From Pseudobdellovibrionaceae bacterium (GTDB lineage Bacteria > Bdellovibrionota > UBA1018 > UBA6935): a stretch of DNA of 53,661 nucleotides. The translations under genes and the position numbers were made by a program. Shown piece by piece: positions 37,901-44,113 of the stretch; position 1 is the first letter of the stretch, and each line of letters begins with the position of its first letter. The stretch is taken from assembly GCA_002722705.1 (NCBI GenBank), contig PBMP01000111.1:1-53661 (forward strand), given 5' to 3'. Under the pieces are notes generated by a model. It saw only the letters and a program-made list of their open reading frames with translations, ran no database searches and was not told the origin of the DNA.

Positions 37901-39597
37901 TTTCTGGAAACAATACGATTCGTCTACAAGTATTGGCTGGTGAAGTACCCAGTGGGGATTATGATTTAGTTTATATCAATAAAGTTGAGATTCATTATTC
38001 TTCGAGTAGAGAAGCCATTCATGGAATTTCACAAGTTTTCAATTATAGAAACTCTGTCCAGCTCAGGGTGACTAATTTCGATAGTCCTTCTATTTCTGTC
38101 TATGATGTTTCAAGTAAAACAGCTTTTCTTAATCATTTAGATATTCAGTTAAGTTCTGATGAAGAGACATATGAGGTTCGTTTTGCAGCGATACCAGATA
38201 TGAATTTTGATTATGCTTATCGATTTTATATTGTTGAAGATTCAGCGGTTTTAAAACCTAAAGCTATGAAAATTGCAAATAGGGAAGGTCCAATTCTTCA
38301 TCAGTCTGGTCATGAAGTTGATTTTTTAATTATTGGAAAAAGTGATCTGTTAAATGAAGTGCAACCTTTAGTTGATATTCGTGAAAATGAAGGGTTAAGA
38401 GTGATGACAGCAGACCTTAATCAAGTTTATGCTGAATATTCTGATGGTATGGTTTCATCTCATGCAATGCATGAATTTTTAAATGACACCAGGTTAACTT
38501 GGGCTATTCCTCCCAAGTATGTTTTAATTTTAGGTGACGCTACTTCTGATCCACTCAATTTTTTAGGAAATGGAGTGGGAGGTCGAATGCCAATGGCATT
38601 ACGTACCGGGATTTATGGTGACTTTGGCTCCGATCACTGGCTGGGTACGAATAGTGATGATGATATAACTCCATTTGTTTCAATTGGAAGAATTCCAACA
38701 AATGATCCTCAGGTTTTAAAAAAATATATTGATAAAGTGATTGCTTATGAAAGAGGAGAGAGGTCTCCTCAGAGTGTGAATGCCAAACATTTGTTTTTTA
38801 TATCAGATGAAGATCAAATGGGTGAAGGATTTGAGAGACAAAATGAACGGTTAGCAGAGGGACTTCTTTCGTTTCAATCTCATTTTAATATTGATCAAAT
38901 AAAGAGATCTTTATCTGGTTCTCACTCTGAAGCTAAATCAATGATTCGATCTTCATTTGAAAATGAACCTGTCGTCATTAACTATCTTGGTCATGGTGCT
39001 GAGAATGCGTGGGCTGATATACAGGTTTTTGAAAACTCAGATGTTTCAGCTTTAACTCATGAAGGACTTCCTTTGGTTGTCGCACTTAATTGTTTAAACT
39101 CCCACTTTTATTATCCAGATGAATCAAGGAAGAGTCTTGGTGAATCATTGATTTTTCATCAACAAGGCGGAGCAATTGCTTTTTGGGGATCAACAGCTTA
39201 CACTTCTCCAGTTTCTCAGGCTGCATTAGCACAGGCTTTTTATAATCGATTAGGTGAAGAAACTGCACAAACTTATCATTCTGTAAGAATTGGGGATCTA
39301 ACTTTATTTGCGAAGTCTTCTCTTTCGCATATTGCTAGTCATCAAGATGCAATTGAAAGCTGGACTCTTTTGGGTGATCCAACGCTTCGAATTCCAGAAA
39401 ATGCATTTGCAGAACCTAAAAGTGTTTCACAATCCGATGAAGATCATTCCTCTGGAGGACTTGCTGGATGTGGAAGTATTCAGATAAATGGAGGCGGAAG
39501 TTCTGGGGGAGGAATGGAACTCTTTACTTTATCTGCTTTTTTACTTTTTGCTTGGGCCTATATGAGAAAAAGACGCTATCTAGGGTTTGATTTTTAA
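31936..39597 (+). CDS. Giant secreted protein with C25 (gingipain-type) protease domain and CTERM-like tail
   Basis: The 2553-residue product has an N-terminal export signal (hydrophobic about 20-43). Three large repeats start at Trp motifs near residues 51, 569 and 1072 (W-x-G...W...NW). Each has beta-solenoid-like strands and, in the first two, a strand-rich module (LTMTGTATASDLEPIQIF; MKLYLAGTASSSDISAVRLY). A fibronectin III-like domain follows (about 1432-1530). The C25 domain covers about 2125-2500, with catalytic His2353 in NYLGHGAENAW and Cys2386 in ALNCLNSHF, then LLGDPTLRI. The tail has Cys in GCGSIQINGGG, then Gly/Ser, one membrane helix (FTLSAFLLFAWAYM) and RKRR, a CTERM-type sorting signal. 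Likely a surface or secreted cysteine protease or adhesin. It converges with an ABC permease, overlapping by four bases. Confidence 0.88.
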   Translation: MKTQDFISFLWKKNESPHFLFLKETLFLLIPFVFFLKSNLLYGACGAIDRTWDAGAGNVRWDSRNNWSSNNEPDTSSENAIIVGESHFTRMNRDRTIGCLEIQSGRLDSASNSRTITITGDYFRNLTQGSLTIGSGDNHTFDMAGTADQTFENYDPIQNLTISNLSSTVTLPYPFHVMGNLSLTGTSTVVKVNADLYLENSSSPLTIPSGVTLEVNNGATLVASGGIVVNGILKLSAGSVIKIGNSQILDVNPGAIIQLNGSSGNVVTLDSTGTGESFSFPMDGQMSATYFKISRMDSSGLNATSGTIQSLENGEFHNIPANGYALSVGASASLPSTMDSVGFFNDDAQSNARNFNVNASYSENSVSLDLWSGDIGGSSFETDPTGVIDWGGESGTKLILQDYTASGSPLSSINQSVSYEYFGTFAFSLSGNDIATDITSVKLTMTGTATASDLEPIQIFRDAGAGTNCVYDPGTDIQVGSDLILTGSPPSVTVNFSSGDLSPNDTSIRCFHYVTGTSATASDGSTIKFSISATSDVINSQGYDFSESSGPPVSGGTSTILGASVSEWRGRNSTSWDSNRNWFGPEPNSTTDCDVGSGDRRAVLDKNPGSCESATLLSGGEIDWNSSSNVLRVYGNLDVQSSYTFSNATSGEIAMFGTNNQSMVVSTPFPGNFRINNTGGLNNNIVTVTGNSTINGNLIIQEGVLKINDGTILTVLGNITVESGGTLDIEPGGILKLGNARTLTVDLGGVLSMVGTSSKTSSMTSDSNSSGYRVIVNGEIQAQYYTFDHLGYSGGLVGVQISSGASIHSTYHLQNGSFSYPLLNGVTLLDLDVAIPPGNGSETLDQMTFNSSGAPVTLSMITNIDTTSIGSSSTLTLNSYTGDLADASFDNDGSYGLAWTGATNTIDVTQEAIGPSTVDAGSTYTMGRYGFIQTQAGASFSDADVTQMKLYLAGTASSSDISAVRLYADSDCDSASGVLIGSGVFSGSPASLTFNFNPGDFTIEADAASPSVTCMYVQYDIALGAVGGATAGVELRSSVDVSTDVGYLVSGSTSIPLSLGNNAVIGASSTTLWTGVVNTDWTNSSNWSAGVPDSNKSCEINNVVNDPQINSGVTAICNHMTIGNGVLTLQSGTSILEIYGNLENTGSIQQNGGTIRMRDSGSSIAQTLETVSPIEIDTSLKTGGGTLSMAGSTSTLNQFVLGGATSFEFIVPSNHTLILNQGAVLSGGTFTLNQAATIEIPDAQGITVNGGVFQVLGINDIYGGSGQNLGTKGRITHSGSGRWFFSATAGTVSLTGFLFEYLNSDGLNLSGTANLSALDGGQFSYLDPTSETRAIQLNTSASISETTPSNIGWNWGASNTTCSAPCTPSSSSSYYLVYAPNCGGQTLTFSGWFGSFTTGSAGGDEVITESKIYDLDDSGPNCQVSISAANSPVSLSYLSAIAYQSAVSVEWRTTLETDHIGFNVYRSTQPHSGFVQVNSHMIRNFQNSGNGSGYYQFLDNYVENSTLYYYYIEDIALTGATAFHGPMQAKPLASLESAPSPGSDSNTGSTDEENHPVPSIGEIENSGKVDLGSGVYLLSQTQDSFRIEILPLATQFINSEWNGSYQEVSIPGYAKMTDSGYPELLERSVLVEVGKSFSSIYPEVVVESFSSLGNHLIVPAPSWIPNESGVLVPHYEVNSSAYSEGNFDPDHSFYVHPEVKEIGGKYYVQIDIFPLRFKALTGDLDHLDRLVLDVGLDGVAWSQPEAASLGVSPSVINGNLRITFSETGVYEITFDELIELGLNGPFEGVNIDELRLYFWGEEVPLQVFSSDSVFSSGDRLRFFTHYYPTADSSTNEIVLSPDAIYGETTASLRMEEFSGDPAGLPVSDEYGTYAKKEIEKNLIEVFDENMGGDEDHYYWTQLFLPQGVGAPYPSYSYLDIPVDLPTLLPQAPYDVSVKVHLKGKGVLAQNPKHQVGIAVNQLDSIIGTRVFQSQSPDIVEFKVPSSVFISGNNTIRLQVLAGEVPSGDYDLVYINKVEIHYSSSREAIHGISQVFNYRNSVQLRVTNFDSPSISVYDVSSKTAFLNHLDIQLSSDEETYEVRFAAIPDMNFDYAYRFYIVEDSAVLKPKAMKIANREGPILHQSGHEVDFLIIGKSDLLNEVQPLVDIRENEGLRVMTADLNQVYAEYSDGMVSSHAMHEFLNDTRLTWAIPPKYVLILGDATSDPLNFLGNGVGGRMPMALRTGIYGDFGSDHWLGTNSDDDITPFVSIGRIPTNDPQVLKKYIDKVIAYERGERSPQSVNAKHLFFISDEDQMGEGFERQNERLAEGLLSFQSHFNIDQIKRSLSGSHSEAKSMIRSSFENEPVVINYLGHGAENAWADIQVFENSDVSALTHEGLPLVVALNCLNSHFYYPDESRKSLGESLIFHQQGGAIAFWGSTAYTSPVSQAALAQAFYNRLGEETAQTYHSVRIGDLTLFAKSSLSHIASHQDAIESWTLLGDPTLRIPENAFAEPKSVSQSDEDHSSGGLAGCGSIQINGGGSSGGGMELFTLSAFLLFAWAYMRKRRYLGFDF

Positions 39598-40376
39598 AGA
39601 TGAGATATTTTTCCTTGTAGAAACAAAATTTTCTCTGATTTTCTGTAGAAAAAATTTAAGAATATAAAAATAAAAATATTCCAAATAACTAATATAGCAA
39701 TGCTTTGTTTAGGTATAAATTCATAATTTTGATTAGTCCAAGAGAAGCGAAATAAACTGACAATATGAGTTAAAGGCAAAATAAAAGCTATTTTTTGAAT
39801 CCAAATAGGTAAAACTTTTATTGGGATAAAACTCCCCGTAAATAAAGTCATTCCGATTGTATGAAACACACTTAAGATATTAAATCTTTTAAATGTTAAT
39901 ATTGATAAAGAGGAAATTAAGTTTAATTGAAATGTTAATGTAAATAGTAAAAAGAAAGAAAGAGTAATAAAAAATATGTCCATTGTTGATTCATAAAAGT
40001 AGACATATTTTAAAAAGATAATAACAACGAATAATTTTATTATTTCTTTTAATGTTTGATCAATTCCAGCAGCAAAAAGGATCCGATAAAGCGAGTAAGG
40101 GCTTAAAAGAAAGTGAATAAATGAACCTTCTATTTGCCAGTTTCTAATTTGAGATGCACTTGCATGAGAGACTGTTTGATAAAAGTGAACCAGAATCATT
40201 CCCATAAAAGCAAAGGGAAAATATTTTCCCTCTATGGTAGTTATGGAATCTATTGAATTAGATAAAAAGAAAAAGAAAAGAATAAGAGATCCAAATTGTA
40301 TGAGTGGCATTACCCATTGAAATGGATATTTGAAAAAAAGATGAGTTTTTAACTGTAAAATGCTTTTTTCAATCAT
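39594..40376 (-). CDS. ABC-2 type transporter permease
   Basis: The 260-residue protein has about six membrane helices (FPFAFMGMILVHFYQTV; IFFITLSFFLLFTLTFQL; FILPLTHIVSLFRFSW; IAILVIWNIFIFIFLNFFY), as in ABC-2 permeases. It shares a four-base overlap with the ATPase upstream, so they form one exporter. The pair lies next to the peptide-modification genes, so I infer it exports or provides immunity to the modified peptide. No accessory peptidase domain is present. The 3' end overlaps the giant protein's stop by four bases. Its composition is visibly AT-rich. Confidence 0.85.
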   Translation of the reverse strand: MIEKSILQLKTHLFFKYPFQWVMPLIQFGSLILFFFFLSNSIDSITTIEGKYFPFAFMGMILVHFYQTVSHASASQIRNWQIEGSFIHFLLSPYSLYRILFAAGIDQTLKEIIKLFVVIIFLKYVYFYESTMDIFFITLSFFLLFTLTFQLNLISSLSILTFKRFNILSVFHTIGMTLFTGSFIPIKVLPIWIQKIAFILPLTHIVSLFRFSWTNQNYEFIPKQSIAILVIWNIFIFIFLNFFYRKSEKILFLQGKISHL

Positions 40377-41002
40377 TGCCGTAATCTTTTTAACGAAAAA
40401 TTTAAATCATATTTTTGATGTGTAGAATAAATGAAAAGCATCTTTTTTGTATCAGTCCAATGAGTGATAAAGTCTTTAATTTTTTTTTGAAAAACTTTGT
40501 CTAAATGAACAAAGGGTTCATCCCAGAGTAAGATAGGTGGTTCAGTGAGTAAAGTGAGTAAAAGGTTTAGGCGTTGTTTAAAACCAGATGAAAGAGTTTG
40601 AATTTCTTGATCCAAAGAAGGGATTTCAAAAAAATCGATTAACTCCTTTTTTAGTGTATTGTTTATTTTTTTTTGTTTTAGACTCATGTATAAATTAATT
40701 TGATTTTTAACGCTGATTTTTTGAAAAAAATGAGTATGAGATGATGAACAAAACGAAAGAATTTTTTGCACATTTTCCCGTTTCAGTTTTTTGTTCTTTA
40801 ATAAAATTTCACCTGAATGTGGCCACTGAATTCCATTTAAAAGTAAGAAGAATGTTGTTTTACCCGATCCATTTGGCCCCATCACTTCAATCTGTTCTCC
40901 TGGATAAAATTGATCTGTAAAAGGTCCCCAATGAAAGAGAGGGAAATGAATTTCAGCTTTTTTTAGTTCTATGGATGGTTCATTGGAATTTGGATAATTC
41001 AT
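40373..41002 (-). CDS. ABC transporter ATPase
   Basis: The 209-residue protein is a compact ABC ATPase. Walker A is GPNGSGKTT (42-50). The signature is LSSGF (137-141), an altered LSGGQ. Walker B is PPILLWDEPF (156-163), and the H-loop is YSTHQ. It couples to the permease downstream (four-base overlap). The start ATG at 41000-41002 lies only 22 bases from the divergent radical SAM gene. The short N-terminal domain and the match with an ABC-2 permease suggest a small-substrate or peptide exporter. Confidence 0.9.
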   Translation of the reverse strand: MNYPNSNEPSIELKKAEIHFPLFHWGPFTDQFYPGEQIEVMGPNGSGKTTFFLLLNGIQWPHSGEILLKNKKLKRENVQKILSFCSSSHTHFFQKISVKNQINLYMSLKQKKINNTLKKELIDFFEIPSLDQEIQTLSSGFKQRLNLLLTLLTEPPILLWDEPFVHLDKVFQKKIKDFITHWTDTKKMLFIYSTHQKYDLNFSLKRLRQ

Positions 41003-41006
41003 TCAC

Positions 41007-41014
41007 TTATTATA
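41007..41014. promoter_or_regulatory. Shared divergent -10 region between ABC and radical SAM genes
   Basis: Rightward TATTAT (41008-41013) and leftward TATAAT (complement of 41009-41014) overlap almost completely. The rightward box ends 11 bases before the radical SAM ATG, and the leftward box lies six bases from the ATPase ATG. Leaders would be very short or absent. The block resembles 42619-42639. No clean -35 box is visible. Confidence 0.4.
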
Positions 41015-41024
41015 GACTCTTTTT

Positions 41025-42377
41025 ATGAAAAACCCCAAGGTAAGAACTGATTTGCGATGTCGAAAGTACGGAGATTCCTGGATGGCTTTTTATTATCGAC
41101 GAGGAAAAAATCAAGAAATAAGACGAGAATTAACAATCTTAGAACTCAACGAATTAGGGTACTTTATTTTAAATCTTTGTCAGGGGCAGATGTCTAAAAA
41201 TCATATTATCGATGCGGTGTGTGAATCTTATGAAGGAGACCGGAAAGAAGTAGAGGTAGACACTTTGAGTTTTCTTTCTGAGCTTGATTATTTAGGAATT
41301 CTTGGTTCGTTCGATGATGAACCTAAAATAAATGAAACCAGATCAAAAGATGGGCCTTGGGCTAAATTACATGAAGAGGCTTGGAGTCAATATTTTCCAT
41401 TGTTTTGTACTATCGAGACCACACTTCTTTGTAATTTAAAATGTGTTCATTGTTATAATTTTGATCGATCAGAGAGTCCTAAAAAAGAACTTTATCAAAC
41501 ACTTTCTTGGGATGTCCTCGAGCCTCTTCTTTATGATTTATATACTGCTGGCACTCTACAAGTTTCTTTTAGTGGAGGAGAGGCTTTATTGTATCCAGAC
41601 CTTGAGCGAGCTATTCGTATAACTACAGACCTGGGAATGTTCGCACGAGTAAAGTCTAATGGTGTTTTGTTGAATGAGAATAAAATCGATCAGTTGATTC
41701 GTGCGGGAGCTGTCGGAGTTGATATTAGTCTTTACGGGAGTTCATCAAAAAATCATGATTCATTTACGAGAAAAACTGGATCCTTTGAGGCCAGTTGGAA
41801 TAATGTTCTTCTTTGTAAAGAGATGGGATTAGAGCCAGAAGTCAGTGTAATGGTCACTCGTCACAATGCCTATGAAATAGATGAAATGCTAGATCTTTTT
41901 AAAAAGAATAATATTTCGTGTCAAGTTTCAATGGATATGACTGGAAGATATGACGGAACAGACTCTTCTCTTGATGATAGAGTTACCTCAGAGCAATTTA
42001 AGAGACTTTTAAGAGGGCCACACCGAGGGTTATTTGATGTAAGAAGAGAAGTTCATGAAGTTCAATGTGCTTGTGCTAGAACAAACTGTGGTATTTCAGC
42101 GAATGGAGATGTTTATCCATGTATTGGTGCTCCTATTCCTGCAGGAAATTTAAAAGAAAATTCATTTTTAGATATTTGGAATCATTCACCTGTATTGAAA
42201 AATATTAGAGCACTTAAATATCAAGATTTTAGTAGTTGTTTTGGCTGTAAAGACGCAGAATTTTGTGAGCGAAGTTCGGGCTCTGTATATGTTAATACTG
42301 GAGACTATACTGGAGCTGATCCTAATCTATGCAAAGAGGCTCGTATGAGGCACGATTATTCAAGGGGTTTTGATTAA
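41025..42377 (+). CDS. Radical SAM/SPASM peptide-modifying enzyme
   Basis: The 450-residue enzyme has the radical SAM cluster motif C136-x3-C140-x2-C143 (CNLKCVHCYN), then SFSGGEALLY (183-190). It carries a C-terminal SPASM-type set of Cys: 348, 350, 355, 366, 405, 408, 414 and 436. These would hold auxiliary Fe-S clusters. Residues 1-95 look like a PqqD-type recognition domain fused in front (LTILELNELGYFILNLCQG, IDAVCESYEGDRKEVEVD). This domain order is typical of enzymes that bind a precursor peptide and cross-link or oxidise it. A thioether, epimerisation or ether/C-C cross-link on the 57-residue peptide at 43545 is possible; the chemistry cannot be told from the sequence. It diverges from the ABC pair and converges with the PqqD-like gene. 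Confidence 0.9.
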   Translation: MKNPKVRTDLRCRKYGDSWMAFYYRRGKNQEIRRELTILELNELGYFILNLCQGQMSKNHIIDAVCESYEGDRKEVEVDTLSFLSELDYLGILGSFDDEPKINETRSKDGPWAKLHEEAWSQYFPLFCTIETTLLCNLKCVHCYNFDRSESPKKELYQTLSWDVLEPLLYDLYTAGTLQVSFSGGEALLYPDLERAIRITTDLGMFARVKSNGVLLNENKIDQLIRAGAVGVDISLYGSSSKNHDSFTRKTGSFEASWNNVLLCKEMGLEPEVSVMVTRHNAYEIDEMLDLFKKNNISCQVSMDMTGRYDGTDSSLDDRVTSEQFKRLLRGPHRGLFDVRREVHEVQCACARTNCGISANGDVYPCIGAPIPAGNLKENSFLDIWNHSPVLKNIRALKYQDFSSCFGCKDAEFCERSSGSVYVNTGDYTGADPNLCKEARMRHDYSRGFD

Positions 42378-42611
42378 ACTCAGTTCCTTCAAAATACGAA
42401 TAAACTCTTCATAGTCTTTTTCAGCGGTTTCAGGTGAAATTTCAAATTTTTTAATTAGTAGAGAAATAATGTGATCGCGATCATTTTTCTCCGAAAGTTC
42501 TTTCCAGATCAAAGAGCCTGATTCGTTGAGTTCATGGATCTCACCTGTAAAAGGCTGTATAACAATTTGATGTTGATCTACGACTCTCGTCACTAGTCCT
42601 TCTCGTATCAT
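42360..42611 (-). CDS. PqqD-family peptide-recognition protein
   Basis: This 83-residue protein is a PqqD-like domain: MIREGLVTRVVDQHQIVIQP, FTGEIHELNESGSLIWKEL, and LLIKKFEISPETAEKDYEEF. PqqD-type proteins hold the leader peptide for a partner enzyme. The start is taken at the ATG at 42609-42611; a GTG at 42627-42629 is an alternative. Neither has a ribosome site. It lies on the opposite strand from the radical SAM and kinase genes and overlaps the radical SAM end by 18 bases, unusual for a member of such a cassette. Since the radical SAM enzyme has its own PqqD-like domain, this one may serve the kinase, peptidase or nucleotidyltransferase. Confidence 0.85.
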   Translation of the reverse strand: MIREGLVTRVVDQHQIVIQPFTGEIHELNESGSLIWKELSEKNDRDHIISLLIKKFEISPETAEKDYEEFIRILKELSLIKTP

Positions 42612-42618
42612 TAGAAAA

Positions 42619-42626
42619 TTATGATA
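42619..42626. promoter_or_regulatory. Shared divergent -10 region between PqqD-like and kinase genes
   Basis: Rightward TATGAT (42620-42625) and leftward TATCAT (complement of 42621-42626) overlap. The rightward box ends 11 bases before the kinase ATG, the same distance as at 41008-41025. Allowing five mismatches, the 21-base block ending in ATG matches the block at 41007-41027. No ribosome site precedes either start. Confidence 0.35.
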
Positions 42627-42636
42627 CACTTTTTCA

Positions 42637-43548
42637 ATGAGCGCAAGATTAGAGCTTTTTAGAGAGCAAAGTTGGTTTTTTGAAGGAATGATGGCTGAAA
42701 TAGAGGCACGTGGAAATTTAATCGGGTTAAGTATTCAAGGAATTCCTATTCAAGTTTCTTCTTCTCATGCAAAAATACTGAGTTGGATAGAAGAGTACTT
42801 TAGTGATTTCAAAACCTCATCTCTCTTTGGAACTAAAATACATTTTGATTGGCAAGAGAATCATCCATATCTGCAAGGAGAGGGGAGTGATGAGTTTCAT
42901 GAATTTGATGATCGACATATAGAGTTTGGTCTACATAGAGACTTTTTTGCAAAAAAATTGAAAACAGGAGATTGGAAAGTTCTTTTAGGAAAAGAGTGGG
43001 AAGACGGGATTCATAATTTTCATCGGTTTTTATTTTCAGAGCTTTTATTAGATGTAGACTCTCTTTTGATTCATGCTTCAGGTGGGTTTTATATGGATAG
43101 TGGTTTTGTTTTTTTAGGTCCAAGTGGAGCTGGAAAAAGCACAACGATTTCAAATCTTGTAGAGAGTGAACCTAAGGTAACCTCCTTGGGAGATGATGTT
43201 CTTATTATTGAAAAAAATAATTCCTGGGATCAAGTTTTTGTAAATTCAGCTCCATTTGGAAGTGGGGAAACGAAAGAACCACCCGTTTCAGAACAGATAC
43301 CTCTCAAAGGGATTTATCGTTTAAAGCAATCAGATACGAATCGTAGTTTTTCTATTGAACCTGCTCGACAATGTGTAGAATTAATAGGAAGTGCAATGGG
43401 GAGAGCTCATCGCCAAACTAGGAATAGGCAACTTCATCTAGCGAGTTCAATTCTGGAAAATCTTTGGAGAAAGAACGTAAATTTAAAGGAATTAGAATTA
43501 ACTTGTTCGGCTGACTTTTGGCCAGTTGTGATGGAGGATATTTTATGA
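42637..43548 (+). CDS. HprK-like kinase of the peptide cassette
   Basis: The 303-residue protein has a Walker A (GPSGAGKST, 161-169) and a LGDDV region (184-188) as in HPr kinase C-terminal domains, including the lasso-peptide Ser kinases. The first ~150 residues are not HPr kinase-like and may bind the peptide. I infer ATP-dependent phosphorylation of the peptide's Ser; the peptide's last residue is Ser. It starts the tight operon kinase, peptide, peptidase, nucleotidyltransferase (42637-45078). The last codons hold the ribosome site and the ATGA start of the peptide gene. Confidence 0.85.
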   Translation: MSARLELFREQSWFFEGMMAEIEARGNLIGLSIQGIPIQVSSSHAKILSWIEEYFSDFKTSSLFGTKIHFDWQENHPYLQGEGSDEFHEFDDRHIEFGLHRDFFAKKLKTGDWKVLLGKEWEDGIHNFHRFLFSELLLDVDSLLIHASGGFYMDSGFVFLGPSGAGKSTTISNLVESEPKVTSLGDDVLIIEKNNSWDQVFVNSAPFGSGETKEPPVSEQIPLKGIYRLKQSDTNRSFSIEPARQCVELIGSAMGRAHRQTRNRQLHLASSILENLWRKNVNLKELELTCSADFWPVVMEDIL

Positions 43549-43718
43549 GTAATGAAAAAGATAAAAAAGAAAATAAAAAGAAAAAATATGAACCACCTCA
43601 AGTGAGAACTCAAAAACTTACTGCTATTGCGTCTCTTTGTAATGGAATTGGTGGAGGAGGAAGAAAGTCTTCTGTTCTGCCTCCAGCAAGTTGTAGTAAT
43701 AACAAAATTAACTCTTAG
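43545..43718 (+). CDS. Candidate RiPP precursor peptide (57 residues)
   Basis: GGAGG (43533-43537) lies seven bases before the ATG, which overlaps the kinase stop (ATGA). The peptide has a strongly basic leader (MSNEKDKKENKKKKYEPPQV), then RTQKLTAIASLCNGIGGGG, then RKSSVLPPASCSNNKINS. Two Cys (32 and 50), a Gly run, Pro-Pro and a C-terminal Ser (57) lie in the core half. A Tyr-x-x-Pro-like motif (YEPP) resembles recognition motifs seen in leaders of lasso and related peptides. Placed between the kinase and an S24/S26-type peptidase, in a cassette with a radical SAM enzyme, it is the obvious substrate. I know no named family with this sequence. That it is expressed and modified is inference. 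Confidence 0.75.
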   Translation: MSNEKDKKENKKKKYEPPQVRTQKLTAIASLCNGIGGGGRKSSVLPPASCSNNKINS

Positions 43719-43720
43719 AT

Positions 43721-44113
43721 ATGAAAATTCCAATCCAAGGCAAAAGCATGTGGCCTTTTTTGAGAGATGGGGATTGGGTAGATGTAAGTTTGTTTTCAGA
43801 AAAAAAAGAGAAAACAAAAGTAGGAAATGTGTACCTCTTTATGGATTCAGAAAAAGAATGGATCGTTCATAGAAAGATCGATTCTTCTTCTTTTTCTGGT
43901 GATTGGTCTTGTTGTGTTGAGAAAAAAAATGAAGTTGAAGTTTTTGGAGAGATTTCTTCTTTTTATTTAAATGATAAAAAGAAGAAAATAAAAAATGGAA
44001 AACTGGATTATTTGATGACTTTTTTTTCAAAGAAAATTACAAAAAAAGGTAATTCTGTTTTTTTTTCAAGAGGAATGATCTTTATTTTAGGGAGTATTAA
44101 AAGATTTCTATGA
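43721..44113 (+). CDS. S24/S26-type serine peptidase of the peptide cassette
   Basis: The 130-residue protein has the signal-peptidase/LexA-type serine peptidase pattern: GKSMWPFLRDGDWVDV with nucleophile Ser9, and IVHRKI with His50 where SipW-type peptidases have their base. There is no N-terminal membrane anchor. It follows the peptide gene by two bases and overlaps the nucleotidyltransferase start by four. A role in cleaving the modified peptide's leader is likely from position; its size is at the small end for the family. Confidence 0.82.
   Translation: MKIPIQGKSMWPFLRDGDWVDVSLFSEKKEKTKVGNVYLFMDSEKEWIVHRKIDSSSFSGDWSCCVEKKNEVEVFGEISSFYLNDKKKKIKNGKLDYLMTFFSKKITKKGNSVFFSRGMIFILGSIKRFL

Noticed and set aside
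43518..43544. Nine extra codons before the candidate precursor peptide
   Set aside because: They lie in the kinase gene, whereas the ATG at 43545 has GGAGG at proper spacing and the four-base overlap typical of coupled genes.
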